DNA of 46,394 nt from Bifiguratus adelaidae (GCA_002261195.1 MVBO01000029.1:19102-65495), one strand, 5' to 3'; numbered from the stretch's first letter, positions 22,467 through 33,500 are shown. A program made the numbers and translations. Notes: generated by a model from the sequence alone, not told the origin.

Positions 22467-23333
22467 ATGCCACACGGCGGTAAAGGCACTCGCAAAGCTA
22501 ATAAACGCACACCTTCAGAGGACCAAACCGTCGAGAAAGTCAATGCGCACGCGGTTGCGACCATCCGGGGTTGGCACGATGGCGAATTCCGGACGGAAAG
22601 TTTGACGCGACTTGACCGGTGGAAGCTGCAAGCATCCGACTCCATCACCGTTCACGCCGGACATGTTGACGTCGAGCTTGGGCAAGACCCGCATTCAGAC
22701 CTGTTGGGCGGCTATGTTTGGCTGTCGTCGATCGTCTTTTGCTCGTACCTAGCGCAGATTGCCAGTCGGCCCAGCAAGAGTGATTTGATTAAGGTCGAGA
22801 ACGGCAGCGTGTGGCTGGAACTGGGTGCTGGTGTTGGTCTCATCGGTCTTTTGCTTGCAAAGCTCGGGGTAGGCCAAGTTGTTATAACAGATGTACGAGA
22901 ACTTGTACAAACCATGCAGCAAAACGTCGAAGCCAATGGCTTCTCCAACGAAGAGGGTTCCGCTATTCTTGCTAGGGAGCTTTTCTGGGGAAATCAAGAT
23001 CAGATTAACAGGCTGAAGGAACAGTATGAGACTTTCGATTACATTGTCGCCTGCGATTGCATATATTCAGAAGCTAGCGCTTCCGCGCTGGCTCAAACGA
23101 TGTGGATGCTCGCTTCGACCAAGACGACAATTATCGTCTTGACCGAACTACGTAACAAGGGCGCACAAGACGCGTTTATCAAGGAAGCCGAGCCACTGCT
23201 CTATATAGAAACCATACAACCTTCAAGGTGGCAGTCGAAAATAGATCAAGACATTGAGTTTGAGGAGGACTTGGTCATTTACAAGTGCACTCGCAGAGAG
23301 TCAAGCAAGGAGCGTTCGCGGAAGCGGTCATGA
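22467..23333 (+). CDS. METTL21/Methyltransf_16-family protein methyltransferase
   Basis: A single-exon gene of 288 aa starting at the first in-frame ATG. It is a seven-beta-strand SAM-dependent methyltransferase. Motif I (WLELGAGVGLIGLLLA) lies near residues 117-131, post-I VVITDV near 138-143, and the family-specific DxxY motif appears as DCIY at 197-200, in the context FDYIVACDCIYSE. Members of this family methylate lysines of translation factors or chaperones (for example yeast Efm enzymes and human METTL21), usually in the cytosol. The substrate cannot be told from sequence. The lysine- and arginine-rich N- and C-termini (GGKGTRKANKR; KERSRKRS) could favour nuclear or ribosome-associated localisation. 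It is one of the few conserved genes here without an intron. Confidence 0.88.
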   Translation: MPHGGKGTRKANKRTPSEDQTVEKVNAHAVATIRGWHDGEFRTESLTRLDRWKLQASDSITVHAGHVDVELGQDPHSDLLGGYVWLSSIVFCSYLAQIASRPSKSDLIKVENGSVWLELGAGVGLIGLLLAKLGVGQVVITDVRELVQTMQQNVEANGFSNEEGSAILARELFWGNQDQINRLKEQYETFDYIVACDCIYSEASASALAQTMWMLASTKTTIIVLTELRNKGAQDAFIKEAEPLLYIETIQPSRWQSKIDQDIEFEEDLVIYKCTRRESSKERSRKRS

Positions 23334-23533
23334 CGAGCAAATTCGACCCCTACCAGAGAAGCGTACATACGATGATCAAGAATGACTTGAGATTATTGTT
23401 CATGACAACGATTGAATGTCACCTCGCTGGTACAGACTTATATACAAGTGTATGTTATTGTGAGTATTTAGACTGAATTGGAGGGCAGCAACTGTTCACA
23501 TCTGCTCTTCTTCGGACATTATGGCAACAGTTA

Positions 23534-25608
23534 CTAAAGCCTCGGCGAATCACGGGAAGTCCGGCCAGAATACCGACGGGTCGGCTGAGACCGCAGTTGA
23601 GGCGACATTGGGGCAAAACGCGCACTTTCTTTGTCATCAAAAGAAGCTCCCTGGTATGAGTGCATTTTATGTCGTGCGTTCCGTGGCGAATTTGTGGGTG
23701 TTGAACGCGACGTAGTCATGGATACCCGTGACGGGGATTGCGGTATCGCACTGTGTCGAAATGTATAGGCTTGCGCGTATGGATCGTCTTGTAAGAAAGG
23801 CACTGGTGGAGGTGGAGATGACATGGGCGCAAAGGATCCAGGTGCGAATTGCGGAGACATGGGGTGTATTTGCACCGGAGAGCTGACTTGGTGATAATCC
23901 GACACTGGTTGATAAGCATATTGGACCGGCATTGGCGCCTGGGGAATAATATACACTGGAGGATGGATCTGCGCCGAAGGAGATGGTGGCACGCTGCCGT
24001 AGACGAGACTTGTTCCAGATCCATTGTAATAGGGGGGGTAGAAGGAAGTCTCATACTGCAATACATCGTCTTGTTTGGTTGTCATGACATGATCGTTGGG
24101 CGTCAATATCACCCCTTCACCGCTGCTACGCGAAGAGAGTGTCGATACCCGGGATACCTTGCGCTCCATGGGCTTGCTGGATTTCTCTTTCGTTGCACTT
24201 TTTGATTTTGATTGCCTACCTTTCGGTTCCGCGGCTTCCCGGCCCTTGCCCTTTTGGCGCTCGTCCGCTTCTTCCTGAGAGTTGTCAAGCTCCGCAACAT
24301 TCTCCTTGTCATTTGTGGTGTCGACAGAACCTTTTGATGCTTGCGAAATAGAATTGGCAGGTGTTACTTCTGGTTCCACCGTTACGACGTCATCTGGCTT
24401 AATCTCCACGGTAGGTATTGCTGGAGATTGCATTAGTATCGGCACTGGATGATGATGTGGCATGATTGCTCGGGCTCCAAAAGGCGTGCTCATAGGCAAT
24501 ACTGATGACAACGGCGGAGATGTAGGTACGAGCATTGGTGTTGGCGGTGGCTCATTTACCTGGCGCGGATATCGGACGCTGCCAGCGGCGCTGTGGCTTC
24601 TGCGAGCGTAAATTTCCCCGTACATGCTCCCTTCATGACGGGCTTTGCGACCATGATCATGTATCGAGGATGATCGACCTCTCCCTTGAGCGGCTGCCAA
24701 TATGCCCTCTTGCCGATGCCGGACCTTCATTCTCTCCATATCCAATTCCTGATTTTCTTTACTGAAGGGATTGTTCTTGCCACCTCCCGTCTGCATCCAG
24801 CGTTCGACTCTTCTTTTGGATTGGAAAGCAGGATTAAACGGACGTCGTTCTAGGATCGACGTCTGTGGCGGCAGTGAGTGGTTGATATGCGAAATGGACG
24901 AGTCTAAGGACGACGAGGCATCCTCCGAGTTCGAATCGGATACATCAGAATCCAATACCTTGGTTCTGTGGGCACATGGTTGATGTTGTTCCTTTTGCGT
25001 CGATGGCTTAGCCGTTGATAGGCTGGTAGATGCCGTGGTTGTCTGAAGACTTTCAGGCGCGTAGCTCTTGGGTTCTTGAGTGATTTTTGGAGCATAGATG
25101 GAATCTTTGGCATACATTAGCCTTGCAGTGGAGCGATCGATGCCACTCGCTGCCTGTTTCGTATCTGCGAAAGATTCCAAGGAGTTTGAGGTCGTGCCCA
25201 ATGTGTCGGACAGTTGAAGGGCAAGGGAAATGTCGTTCAGAAACTTGTCTGAGAGTAAATCCATGTCAAGGATCGAGTGAACCGTAGAGCGCAAGTTGAA
25301 AACTTACCATCCAGCAGCGAGTCTTCTGTTTTTCTGGTTTCTGTTGCCTCGCCTTGCAAGACCGTGTTCGCGGTCGACGAGTTGGAAGCGCCTGTAGTTT
25401 CGCTAAATCCAGCATCGGCAAGAGCTTGATGGGCTCCGCTATCCGAGGTTTCTGCAAAGGACGTGAGGAATTTAGCCGATATAGGTGCTTCGACCATAGC
25501 TTGCACCTCCGTCTCCCTTCCATGACTTGATGTATCTGTTCTTGTCACCTGTGGTACTTCAACTCCAAGATACTTTGAGTTCTTGCGCGGAAACTTCAAC
25601 CAGCCCAT
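23534..25608 (-). CDS. Large disordered Ser/Pro-rich protein, function unknown
   Basis: Two exons (25608-25308, 25248-23534) give 671 aa and close in phase. The start is the first in-frame ATG (MGWLKFPRKNSKYLG). No catalytic domain was recognised. Low-complexity Ser, Pro and Gln stretches alternate with short conserved-looking islands: a RRVERWMQTGGGKNNPF segment followed by a charged helix (KENQELDMERMKVRHRQE), a Lys/Glu-rich segment, and a C-terminal region full of SP and SPR sites (PQSPSRVSMTTSRSTPTNSP) that could be CDK or MAPK targets. A single uninterrupted frame of 1.7 kb with protein-like composition supports a real gene. It may be a scaffold or RNA-binding adaptor, but that is only a guess. 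Confidence 0.72.
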
Positions 25609-26022
25609 GGAAAGGTGTATAGAGCAGCCCAAGCTCTCGTCCCGTTCACCAAGTGTGAGAACAGAAAAGAAATGCAAAGTCAAAGCTGCCACGAGTCATC
25701 ATTTACACCCATTGCTGGTGTGACAGTGGGCGATCGAACTTCCTAATTTGGTAATAGAACGCGCTGCGTGGCAAGGTTTCAACAGGGAGACCACCTGAAT
25801 AGCGCACAGCGGGTGACATGATTGCGCGCTGAACAATGGAACTTAGACGCTAATGCACAAGTACAAGGCTATCCACTCCGTCTGGCAATGGGCAGAGATG
25901 GAACACATCGATATCCTCTATATAGCGTGCCTAGGCATTACGTCATAGTGTTCGTGGAACAGAAAGATGACAGTTAATTCGTTCAACCGCATTCATCATT
26001 CATCTTTACCCCCTATCACAGC
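25609..26022. promoter_or_regulatory. Divergent promoter with TATA element
   Basis: About 410 bp between two divergent start codons. A TATATA element near 25919-25925 (context CTCTATATAG) lies about 100 bp before the ATG of the small + strand gene. No coding potential was recognised. Confidence 0.45.
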
Positions 26023-26518
26023 ATGAAGAGTAGGTAATCGAGAGTATCATATTCAAACAAATATGCAAACTAATTGTGGCAGTCCGCACGCACTCTGGAC
26101 AGTTCCTCAAGGTCTCGGCGGGCAAGCTAGACGTCGAGAACGATTACTCCAACGATGTCCCTATTGAACAGCGGGAAAACAAGGGTTCGGACTTCTCAGC
26201 TGGAAAGCAGTCTGCACCTGGCAGTCAAGGAATACTAGCGGACGGTCAAGGGAAGCCTGTAGTGTTTGAACATGATGGCAAAACATACAAACTCAAATTA
26301 GTGACACTTGGTGATGGCGGAGAGCAGGTACGTTATGACCGGGGTTCTTGAGATGGACACAAAGGTGGTAAAGAAGGAAAGCTTATTGATGCACCTAGTA
26401 TGCTCTCAAAGCCGTGGAAGGTGAATCCAATGACACTGGCCTTTACCTAACCGTTGGGATCCAAAACATCACCCTTGAAAAGGAGCCCACAACAATGTCC
26501 GTTTTTAGCGTTCTCTAG
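26023..26518 (+). CDS. Small 123-aa protein, possible beta-trefoil fold
   Basis: Three exons: a 7-nt coding first exon (26023-26029, ATG AAG A), then 26083-26327 and 26399-26518, closing at 123 aa. The product begins MKIRTHSGQFLKVSAGKL and ends in TMSVFSVL. Two internal units have the pattern G-x-[FY]-L-x-V followed by a short strand (GQFLKVSAGKLDVEN and GLYLTVGIQNITLEK), with DGKTYKLKLV between. This is the look of beta-trefoil or fascin/ricin-B-like small proteins, which is my inference from pattern only. There is no signal peptide, so it would be cytosolic. The tiny first exon depends on one splice call (GTAGGT donor, TTGTGGCAG acceptor). Without it there is no convenient ATG near the second exon. 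No family name can be given. Confidence 0.62.
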
Positions 26519-26554
26519 GGCACAAATACTATAGACTGAATAAATCGAAATTCA

Positions 26555-27202
26555 TCACAAGCCATGATCTCTACAGATCCTCTTATCAGGATACCTCATT
26601 TCACAGCAATGCCTAGCACCGTCATTGGGTGCGATCAAGCGTAGAAAGCTTTGCAAACGAAAACGCGACTTGACTCTGAACAATACACATTCCACCATCC
26701 AATGAGCATATAGCAATTGTACCTTCTTTAGGCAGTTGCAATTGGAATGATCACCAATTTCACATTTTGCTAATCTCAGGTGATTACCGCCTACATCTGG
26801 ACGCTTTGAATTTTCAAGTGTGATTTCGTGCTTCTTGGCACACGGTGGAATTCGTCCAAACCGTTTGCCTCTCAAAAAGTAGAACGTGGAGTCAACACGT
26901 GTCTCCAATTGGTCTGTCACTGCTCGGTATGGCTTAGCAAGGTCAACAATCGGCATACGCGAAGCATACCATGAAACTTTTTCCAGATCCAAAGGCAATA
27001 AAGATACGAAACAATGAGGCTTAGAGCAGCTATCCACGAATTTGACCCCTCTGTCAGTGCAGACAAAGCATTGCAACGTGGACTGAACGCATTGATGATA
27101 ACCTAATTTGGGCACCATGATTATGTCCATTGTTGTTGCATCGATTGAGGATCGCTCTGATGAAAATTCACGGGTATGTTGGCGGGGAGAGGCAATTGGC
27201 AT
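26555..27202 (-). CDS. Orphan Cys-rich reading frame, 215 aa (doubtful)
   Basis: An uninterrupted frame of 215 codons, longer than any shadow frame in the window that is not inside a gene. The product has about 14 cysteines, several in CxxC or C-x-C spacing (QCFVCTDRG, SNCNC, HCCEM), but no recognised domain and no signal peptide. The flanking genes face away from it on both sides (26023-26518 ends before it, 27315 starts after it, both on +). It may be a lineage-specific gene or a chance frame. If it is not real, 26519-27314 holds only the promoter of the next gene. Confidence 0.35.
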   Translation of the reverse strand: MPIASPRQHTREFSSERSSIDATTMDIIMVPKLGYHQCVQSTLQCFVCTDRGVKFVDSCSKPHCFVSLLPLDLEKVSWYASRMPIVDLAKPYRAVTDQLETRVDSTFYFLRGKRFGRIPPCAKKHEITLENSKRPDVGGNHLRLAKCEIGDHSNCNCLKKVQLLYAHWMVECVLFRVKSRFRLQSFLRLIAPNDGARHCCEMRYPDKRICRDHGL

Positions 27203-27248
27203 CGCATGGCCATAGATCCCGTCATGGCAGAGACCATATTCAGCCTAC

Positions 27249-27255
27249 TATAAAA
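27249..27255 (+). promoter_or_regulatory. TATA box of the secreted-protein gene
   Basis: TATAAAA lies 66 bp upstream of the ATG at 27315, and a CT-rich leader (ATCTCTTTTCTCTCTTTACC) follows. This arrangement is typical of strongly expressed fungal genes. Confidence 0.65.
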
Positions 27256-27314
27256 TAAGTGCCATCCGGTTTAATGCCAGCTTTCATCTCTTTTCTCTCT
27301 TTACCCTCCTCATC

Positions 27315-27797
27315 ATGAAGTTTGCCGCCGTTGCTGCCCTTGCCCTCATGGCCGTTGCTGGTAGGTCTGAGATCATGATCATTTGCCCTCGCTGACATGC
27401 CATCATAGCCAATGCTCAGACTACTACTTTCACTGAATACAACACCATGTACACCACAGTCTCTGTCAATGGTTCTCCTCTAGTACGTATTTTCCATTAC
27501 CATTTGAACCCATTGGATGTGTGAATGACCAAATGCCAATGATAGAGTGGTGCCATGTCCACTGGTCTCCCCATGTCAGGTAGCGCTGCGCCTATGGCAT
27601 CCGGCTCTGCTCCCGTCGCCATGAGCTCCGTCCACATGGCTTCAGCTCTTCCTACCCTCGCTACCAGCCCTGCTAACAAGCAAGGCGTTCCATCCTCCAT
27701 GGCTTCCGCCTCTGCCGCTACTAGCGCTGCTGGACGTACTCAAATTTCCATTGCTCTTGCTGCTGTTGGTCTCATTGGTGCCGTGGCCATGTTTTAA
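27315..27797 (+). CDS. Small secreted, probably GPI-anchored Ser/Ala-rich protein
   Basis: Three exons (27315-27360, 27409-27482, 27546-27797) give 123 aa. The N-terminus is a clear signal peptide (MKFAAVAALALMAVAANA, then QT). A short unit follows (TTTFTEYNTMYTTVSVNGSPL). The middle is rich in Ser, Ala, Met and Pro and would be O-glycosylated. The C-terminus has a small-residue region (TSAAG) followed by a hydrophobic tail (ISIALAAVGLIGAVAMF), the pattern of a GPI-attachment signal. Such proteins are common in fungal cell walls and membranes and evolve quickly. A TATA box and pyrimidine-rich leader suggest high expression, and codon use favours C-ending codons more than in neighbouring genes. 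The specific function is unknown. Confidence 0.85.
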
Positions 27798-28142
27798 ACA
27801 AATAAAGTATACATTTGTTGTAATAAACTCATGATGAGCTTCAATTTCTGAGGATCGTCGAGCACAGCTCACGTATCCCTTTTGTGTTTTGACAGTAATA
27901 TCGAAGGTTGAGAGTTGCTTGAAGATGGTGATTCTGCGATGGGTATGCCCTGTCAGTATCAATTTGCTACTCACAGTTACTTGGTCATATTTACAGTAAG
28001 GGGCATCGGGTCTGGTCAACAAAGAGTCTTCTAGGGACCAACGATCCATATGATTTTCCACATTGACATCTAGGCGAAACATTTAGTTTCACTAAAGGCT
28101 GGCATTGTTGTTCACAAATCTACATCAATCCCTGCAGCCTGT
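27798..28142. other. Gap between secreted-protein gene and ankyrin gene
   Basis: About 345 bp between convergent genes. The minus strand holds a frame (ATG at 28082) that runs into the antisense of the secreted-protein gene, with a possible GT-AG intron. I recognise no domain and do not call it a gene. Confidence 0.4.
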
Positions 28143-30284
28143 CTAGAAATTGGCCGCTAAAATACTTTCCATAGCCTCAACATTCTTGATTGCCTTCTCT
28201 CGCTGTTTGTTTTCCTTATCAATTTGCTTTTGCGTCTTGCCTCCAACGCTCGTCAGGAAATCGACAGCTTTGCGCTGAGATCGGCTTTTTGCAGAATCCA
28301 CCGGTGTTCCAGCGTTTCTGGTCGCAATGGTATTGGGGTCCATGCGATATTGATTCACCAGTGCCTGGCATATTGCAACTTCACCGTAACGCGCCGCAAT
28401 ATGAAGCGGTGTTTCTCCATTCATATCTGCAAGATTGAAGGCTGCATTGTACTCTCGAATGAGCATATGTAAGACGCTCAGATTTCCTTTTGCAGCTGCG
28501 ACGTGGACGGGTGCCTGACCTGATATCGAACGTTTAGACGTCACATAGTAGCGTCGAAACCGAATCTTACCTTGTCCATCGCTCATGTTCACCAGGACAC
28601 CCTCAGACGCGGCAATAATGAGTCGCGCCATATCCAAATGCCCTTCTTCGACTGCGGCATGTAGAGCGGTTCTCCGACGTGCGCCAGAGCCACGTGCCTC
28701 AATGAGATCTGCACCATTTTGGAGGAGCATGCGCATACCATCGACAAAGTTATGCTTTGCGGCCATGTACAGAGGAGATGATTTGTCATCTTCAGAGACA
28801 CACAAAGACATTGCGTGCAGGTTTGCACCAGCATTTAACAGATGTTCAAGAGCTTTTGTTGAGTGGACGATGATGGCGGCGTGAATCATACCATAACCAT
28901 AAAGAATCGGCGAATTCCTATTTTTGGGATGAGTTTGCTTTGCGACGTTTGGCGACCCTCCACGACGGAAGTAATTGCTGATAATCTTTTCAAGAGTCGC
29001 TTCATCGCCACCGCCCTTCTTGGTCATACATTCCCAGAATCCGTCGCTACCACCGAACTTCAACTGCTCGACTCTTCGCTGGGCAAAAGTCTCCGCATCA
29101 ATGACCGGCATGTGCACAGAGCCACCAGAGGACGTTGAGGAAATAGTCAACGTAGACTCCAAATTAGCGCCTGATTGGAAAGTGATAGTATTATGAGTCG
29201 TATGCGTTGCATTGCTGCCTGCATGCGAGTGTGCTGAAGAGTGATGAGATCGGGATGAGTGATGAGAAGGAGCGTAAGATCGAGTGGATTTTTGAGTTGA
29301 TGGATACTGACTGAGCTCATCAAATTGCCGGTTATCTAACGATAGTTGCTCGATAGAGTAACTGTCTAGGCTGAAGTGATCCTGGGCTATTGCGTATGGT
29401 ATCCCGTTTCGCATTTGTCGACCATTGCTTCGAGCAGTAGGAAGAGGCACATCGTATGTTATGTGAGAGTCTTGCGAGTTCTGTCGTTGCAAGCGGTACT
29501 CAGATTTGGGTGGAAGCCTGTGTGAATGTACTGACGAATGTGCCGACGCATCCGAAACTTTCCGAAGTCTTTGAGAAGGGACGGATACGGGCATATCGTC
29601 TCCTCTTGAATAAGCCCGAGACTGTTCGATTTGTTGCGCAGGTGTAGAATTTGCATAAGGGGGTGAGATAGGCCGTCGAGGCCGCATCCTTGTCATAACC
29701 TGACGAGTGGCTACCATCGTCTCTGAGGCTGTTATGGTGGAATCCTCCGATGGCGAAGTTGCTGATGATTCCGTCCCGATGATACTGACAGAACGGATCG
29801 ATTCGTTACTAGCGACTGAAATGGGCGGTGATTTTGGCGTAACCGTAGCTGAGCCTTGAGCAGCCTTGAGCTGTTTCATGGCATGATCATAGCGCTTGCG
29901 AAAAAATTGTTGCTCGCGTACGGCTTTGTCATAACGCACCTCACTTGCTCGTACAAGTGTCGCCAGCTCTTCCCAGCGCTCTTTAAGCTCCAGAAATTGC
30001 GATGTACACGCATCTACCAGCGAATCTACCTTGGATTTTAGCAGCTGGTGTTCCTCCCCATTCAATGCATTTAAAGCCTGACGAAGTGCTTCCTCTTGGG
30101 CGAAACAATTGAAATCAGGAATCGCCTCTAACAGACTGAGTACTTGCTGCTGCGCTGATTCAGATGAGGTTGAAGGTGCGCGTGCGAGTGTCGCCATGGG
30201 CCGTGCCCGAACAGCCCGTATTGTCGGTGCCGAGGTCGCCGTCTTTGACAATTCTACCTCCTGTTGCAGATCAATACGTGACAT
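28143..30284 (-). CDS. Ankyrin-repeat protein with N-terminal coiled coil
   Basis: Two exons (30284-28571, 28519-28143) give 696 aa. The intron is 51 nt and free of in-frame stops, so the unspliced frame also reads through. The N-terminal region (about residues 40-145) is helical and charged (LLEAIPDFNCFAQEEALRQ; FRKRYDHAMKQL), likely coiled coil. A long Ser/His/Arg-rich disordered stretch follows, then about five ankyrin repeats from around residue 460 (GYGMIHAAIIVHSTKALEHLL, SSPLYMAAKHNFVDGMRMLL, RTALHAAVEEGHLDMARLII, APVHVAAAKGNLSVLHMLI, ETPLHIAARYGEVAICQALV) and a charged C-terminal helix. It is a protein-interaction scaffold by architecture; partners are unknown. No fungal orthologue name comes to mind. 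Confidence 0.85.
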   Translation of the reverse strand: MSRIDLQQEVELSKTATSAPTIRAVRARPMATLARAPSTSSESAQQQVLSLLEAIPDFNCFAQEEALRQALNALNGEEHQLLKSKVDSLVDACTSQFLELKERWEELATLVRASEVRYDKAVREQQFFRKRYDHAMKQLKAAQGSATVTPKSPPISVASNESIRSVSIIGTESSATSPSEDSTITASETMVATRQVMTRMRPRRPISPPYANSTPAQQIEQSRAYSRGDDMPVSVPSQRLRKVSDASAHSSVHSHRLPPKSEYRLQRQNSQDSHITYDVPLPTARSNGRQMRNGIPYAIAQDHFSLDSYSIEQLSLDNRQFDELSQYPSTQKSTRSYAPSHHSSRSHHSSAHSHAGSNATHTTHNTITFQSGANLESTLTISSTSSGGSVHMPVIDAETFAQRRVEQLKFGGSDGFWECMTKKGGGDEATLEKIISNYFRRGGSPNVAKQTHPKNRNSPILYGYGMIHAAIIVHSTKALEHLLNAGANLHAMSLCVSEDDKSSPLYMAAKHNFVDGMRMLLQNGADLIEARGSGARRRTALHAAVEEGHLDMARLIIAASEGVLVNMSDGQGKIRFRRYYVTSKRSISGQAPVHVAAAKGNLSVLHMLIREYNAAFNLADMNGETPLHIAARYGEVAICQALVNQYRMDPNTIATRNAGTPVDSAKSRSQRKAVDFLTSVGGKTQKQIDKENKQREKAIKNVEAMESILAANF

Positions 30285-30511
30285 ACCCCATACATTGCGG
30301 ACATACCAGTGTAGAATGGGCTCTCAAGAGGCGAACCAACGCACCCTGCCTTTCCCAATATCCTCGTTCGTGTTACACAAACTGTAAAGGGAACGCGGGT
30401 CTTGTGTAACATGGATGAAGCGGGGCGGGGCTATCTCTGCTCTGGCACAGTGAGCGTCAATAGAGTCAGAATGAGGGCTAATTCTATAGAATCTAGGCTA
30501 CAAGACATTAT

Positions 30512-33500
30512 TCAAGATAGCATTCCGGCAAGCTGGCTCACAATGAGAGGATCAATGGCTGAAAGATACGTTTTTTGAAATGCCTCTCCGGCAATTTTTT
30601 CGGCTTCTTGTACCCGGACTTGGATATACTGGGTTAAGTGAGCACTGTGGATGGGATCCCGTTGCAGCCACTTTCTCATATGAATTAATCACGAGGAAGC
30701 ACAAGCCCTACCAAAATTTGGGGCTTACCTCGCGTTTTCGATGATTTTCAGGTGCATCTTCCACTTCTTCATCCACGTCGTCTTGCCAATATATTAGTAC
30801 ACTAAGAATAGCTCGCGTTAACCTTGTTTTGTAGCACGCACTAAACCTTACTCTCCACCTCCGGTCTCACGGACTTCACCCAATACATCCATCCAGATGG
30901 CCATCACATCACCAAGGCGTTGTAGTACAAGCGTCTCACCCGTGGCCACAAGCGTGGTAAGCGCCATGCAATTTAGTTTGCGCTGACGGGGATGACTGAT
31001 GTTATCGAACTTGTCGATCCAGACATTCAAAAGATTGGACAACAAGGTTGGTTGTGGAGTCTGCAACATCTGGGATGCATGTTGCAGGAGCTGGAAGAAC
31101 GCTTGAACGTCATTAATTACGATTCTGGAGAGTAGCGAAAGGTATAATGCCAGGAAAACGGCCGGATCCTACAATGCTGCGTGAGCTGCTGATGTCCAGG
31201 AGGGCCATTGGACCTACCTTGTCGGCAGTAATAGCCTCTGTCACCTTAGTAAGGAGCCCTGTCTGCGCAAGAACAGATGCAATTTGCTGGACAGGCACGC
31301 CCTGAATAACCACATCTACAACATGAATAATCGCAGCGGTCGCTTCAATCTTCAGTTCACCCAAGAGGCGGGTGAAGGCGTCCAAGAGAGGGAAGGCGTA
31401 GCCGTGCGTAACCTGTTCGGGTACAAGATAGATATAGCTTTCCACAATCTTGAGTACTTTTCGAAGCGTCTCCGATCCGTATTCTAGAGAGTCCACAGCA
31501 CTGGGCATGAGATGGAACAATTCCTCTGAGCACGAGTAGGAGGTTTGAAGGGTGGTCCACCAGAGATCTAGCCCATCCTCTAATAGGTAGACATGAGAAT
31601 CCTGAAAACAACGTATCAGATGTAGGAAGGACGATAAAGCTCGTGCGCATTTACCAAACTTCTGTCTACGCTATGACGAATAAGTGGGACCACAAATGGT
31701 TGTAGATCCGATCCTCTGTCTTTAAGAGACTGATCAAAGTGTGAGCATCTCGACTGTAGATACATTTCTCTTCTGTCTTACCGCGACGAGTTTCGTTATG
31801 GTCACAAGGATAGATGATCGGAATAAATGTTCCCCTCCGGCAGCATTCCATAATGGCGGCAGTAACTGCGTCAAATGGGTGGCAAATGGCGCAATCTGAA
31901 TAGTGGCATTAGCTCAAGAAAAGCTTCACAAATAAATGTCGCCAACCTGCTCCTGCATTCGCTCGATGATAATGGACAACGTGTTCATAATTCGCATCTT
32001 GGAACCAAATTCAGAGACATCACCGAGCACTGTCGTCAAAAGGTGAATGATCTGATCCAAGAAAGGAGTAAAGTCCTCGCGCTCGAAATCCCAGTCGTCG
32101 ATACAGTACTTGAGGTTGGTGGCGGCGCTCAGGCGGACAATCAATGCCTCTTTTGGATCAAGACACCGCACCATTATATTGTAGACATTTGGACGGGAAC
32201 TCTTGGCACATTTGGCGCCTACCCATTTACCAATGACAGATGTCACTCGCGTTCTTATGAAAATATTGCTACTACACAGTTAAATGACGCACTCGATATG
32301 CAGAATCCATACCTTTGCGCAGGATTGCTCACATCGGCCGCCAATCGTGTCCGCAGAAAGGTGTCGAAGTCGAAATCGCTCATGTAATGAGCACCAAGGC
32401 CTACAGCGCAATAGGTGCAATCCTTGACTATCCATTGCTGCGGATCATGTTGATCTAAATCATATCAGCAACAATTTGCTTGGTATATATACTCACTTTC
32501 TGTAGTATGAAGCAAGCGAAGTACGATAGGTCCAATGGCTTCAGGATAGCGTGCTAAGAGATCCATCACAACCTTCTCCGCACAAGGCTGCCGAAAAAGT
32601 GTAAGGTGCGGCTGCAACAGTTATGAATCCTACTCACGCGAATGGCAAATTCCCAATGATCCGCTTCCTCATCTTCGATCCAGCTTTCTGCATCCTCGGT
32701 CATTGTGACTTGGTCGGATTCGGAGAGAGGCAAGTATTGAGTGATCAATAATTCAGATAATGAATGCAGAAAGTCCGAACGCAGCAAAGATCCGTTCACT
32801 ATATTGGTCGCTTGCTGAACATCCGCGTCATCTTCGCCTGGCTGAGGTTTAGAACCGAGTTAGATCCGCAATGCAAACCTTACCTCCTAAGGTGTCCGTG
32901 GAGCTTTTGTACTTGATTATTTGCTTTATGAGCAACAAGCCTTGTATTGCGAGCCGTTCTAATACTGTTTCAAAGATTGAGCAAGAATGCGCAATGCATC
33001 AATGCGAAAGATTCACTCACATTCGGAATGGTTGGACGCTTCTATTCTACTGCGACCACCGGCTAACACTTGAAAATAAAATCGTAATATATCGGTAGAT
33101 GTTGGAATAAGGGTAAATGCGACAAAATGTGACAATTGGACTTCGCGATAGAGTTTACCAAGCTTCAGCATATGCGTCGCGATCTTTGGTGTCAGATCCG
33201 CGTACTCCTGAGCAAAAACTAGGGCATGTCAGCGCCTATGCATGAGTCGATCAGTAAACATGCTTACAGAGATCGCATGATCCTTGAAGGTATTGTCGGC
33301 TCTTTTCGAAGAACTCTACTACTGGAGCGCTTTTGTGAATGTCCTTCAGACCGTGCACAATAATACGCCGCAAGCACTTGAGGGCTAAGATGCTGTTTTC
33401 TAGGTGAGAGGCGGTGAGGGCAAGTGCTGTGGCATCAAGCGAACCATAATGTTGAAGATGGCCCAACGCAAATTCGATGTCCGTCATGTACGTGAAAGCA

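Noticed and set aside
27642-28082. 146-codon minus-strand frame with a possible GT-AG intron
   Set aside because: It overlaps the secreted-protein gene in antisense and continues from the 3' flank of the ankyrin gene. No domain, and the antisense half simply mirrors the Ser/Ala-rich coding sequence.
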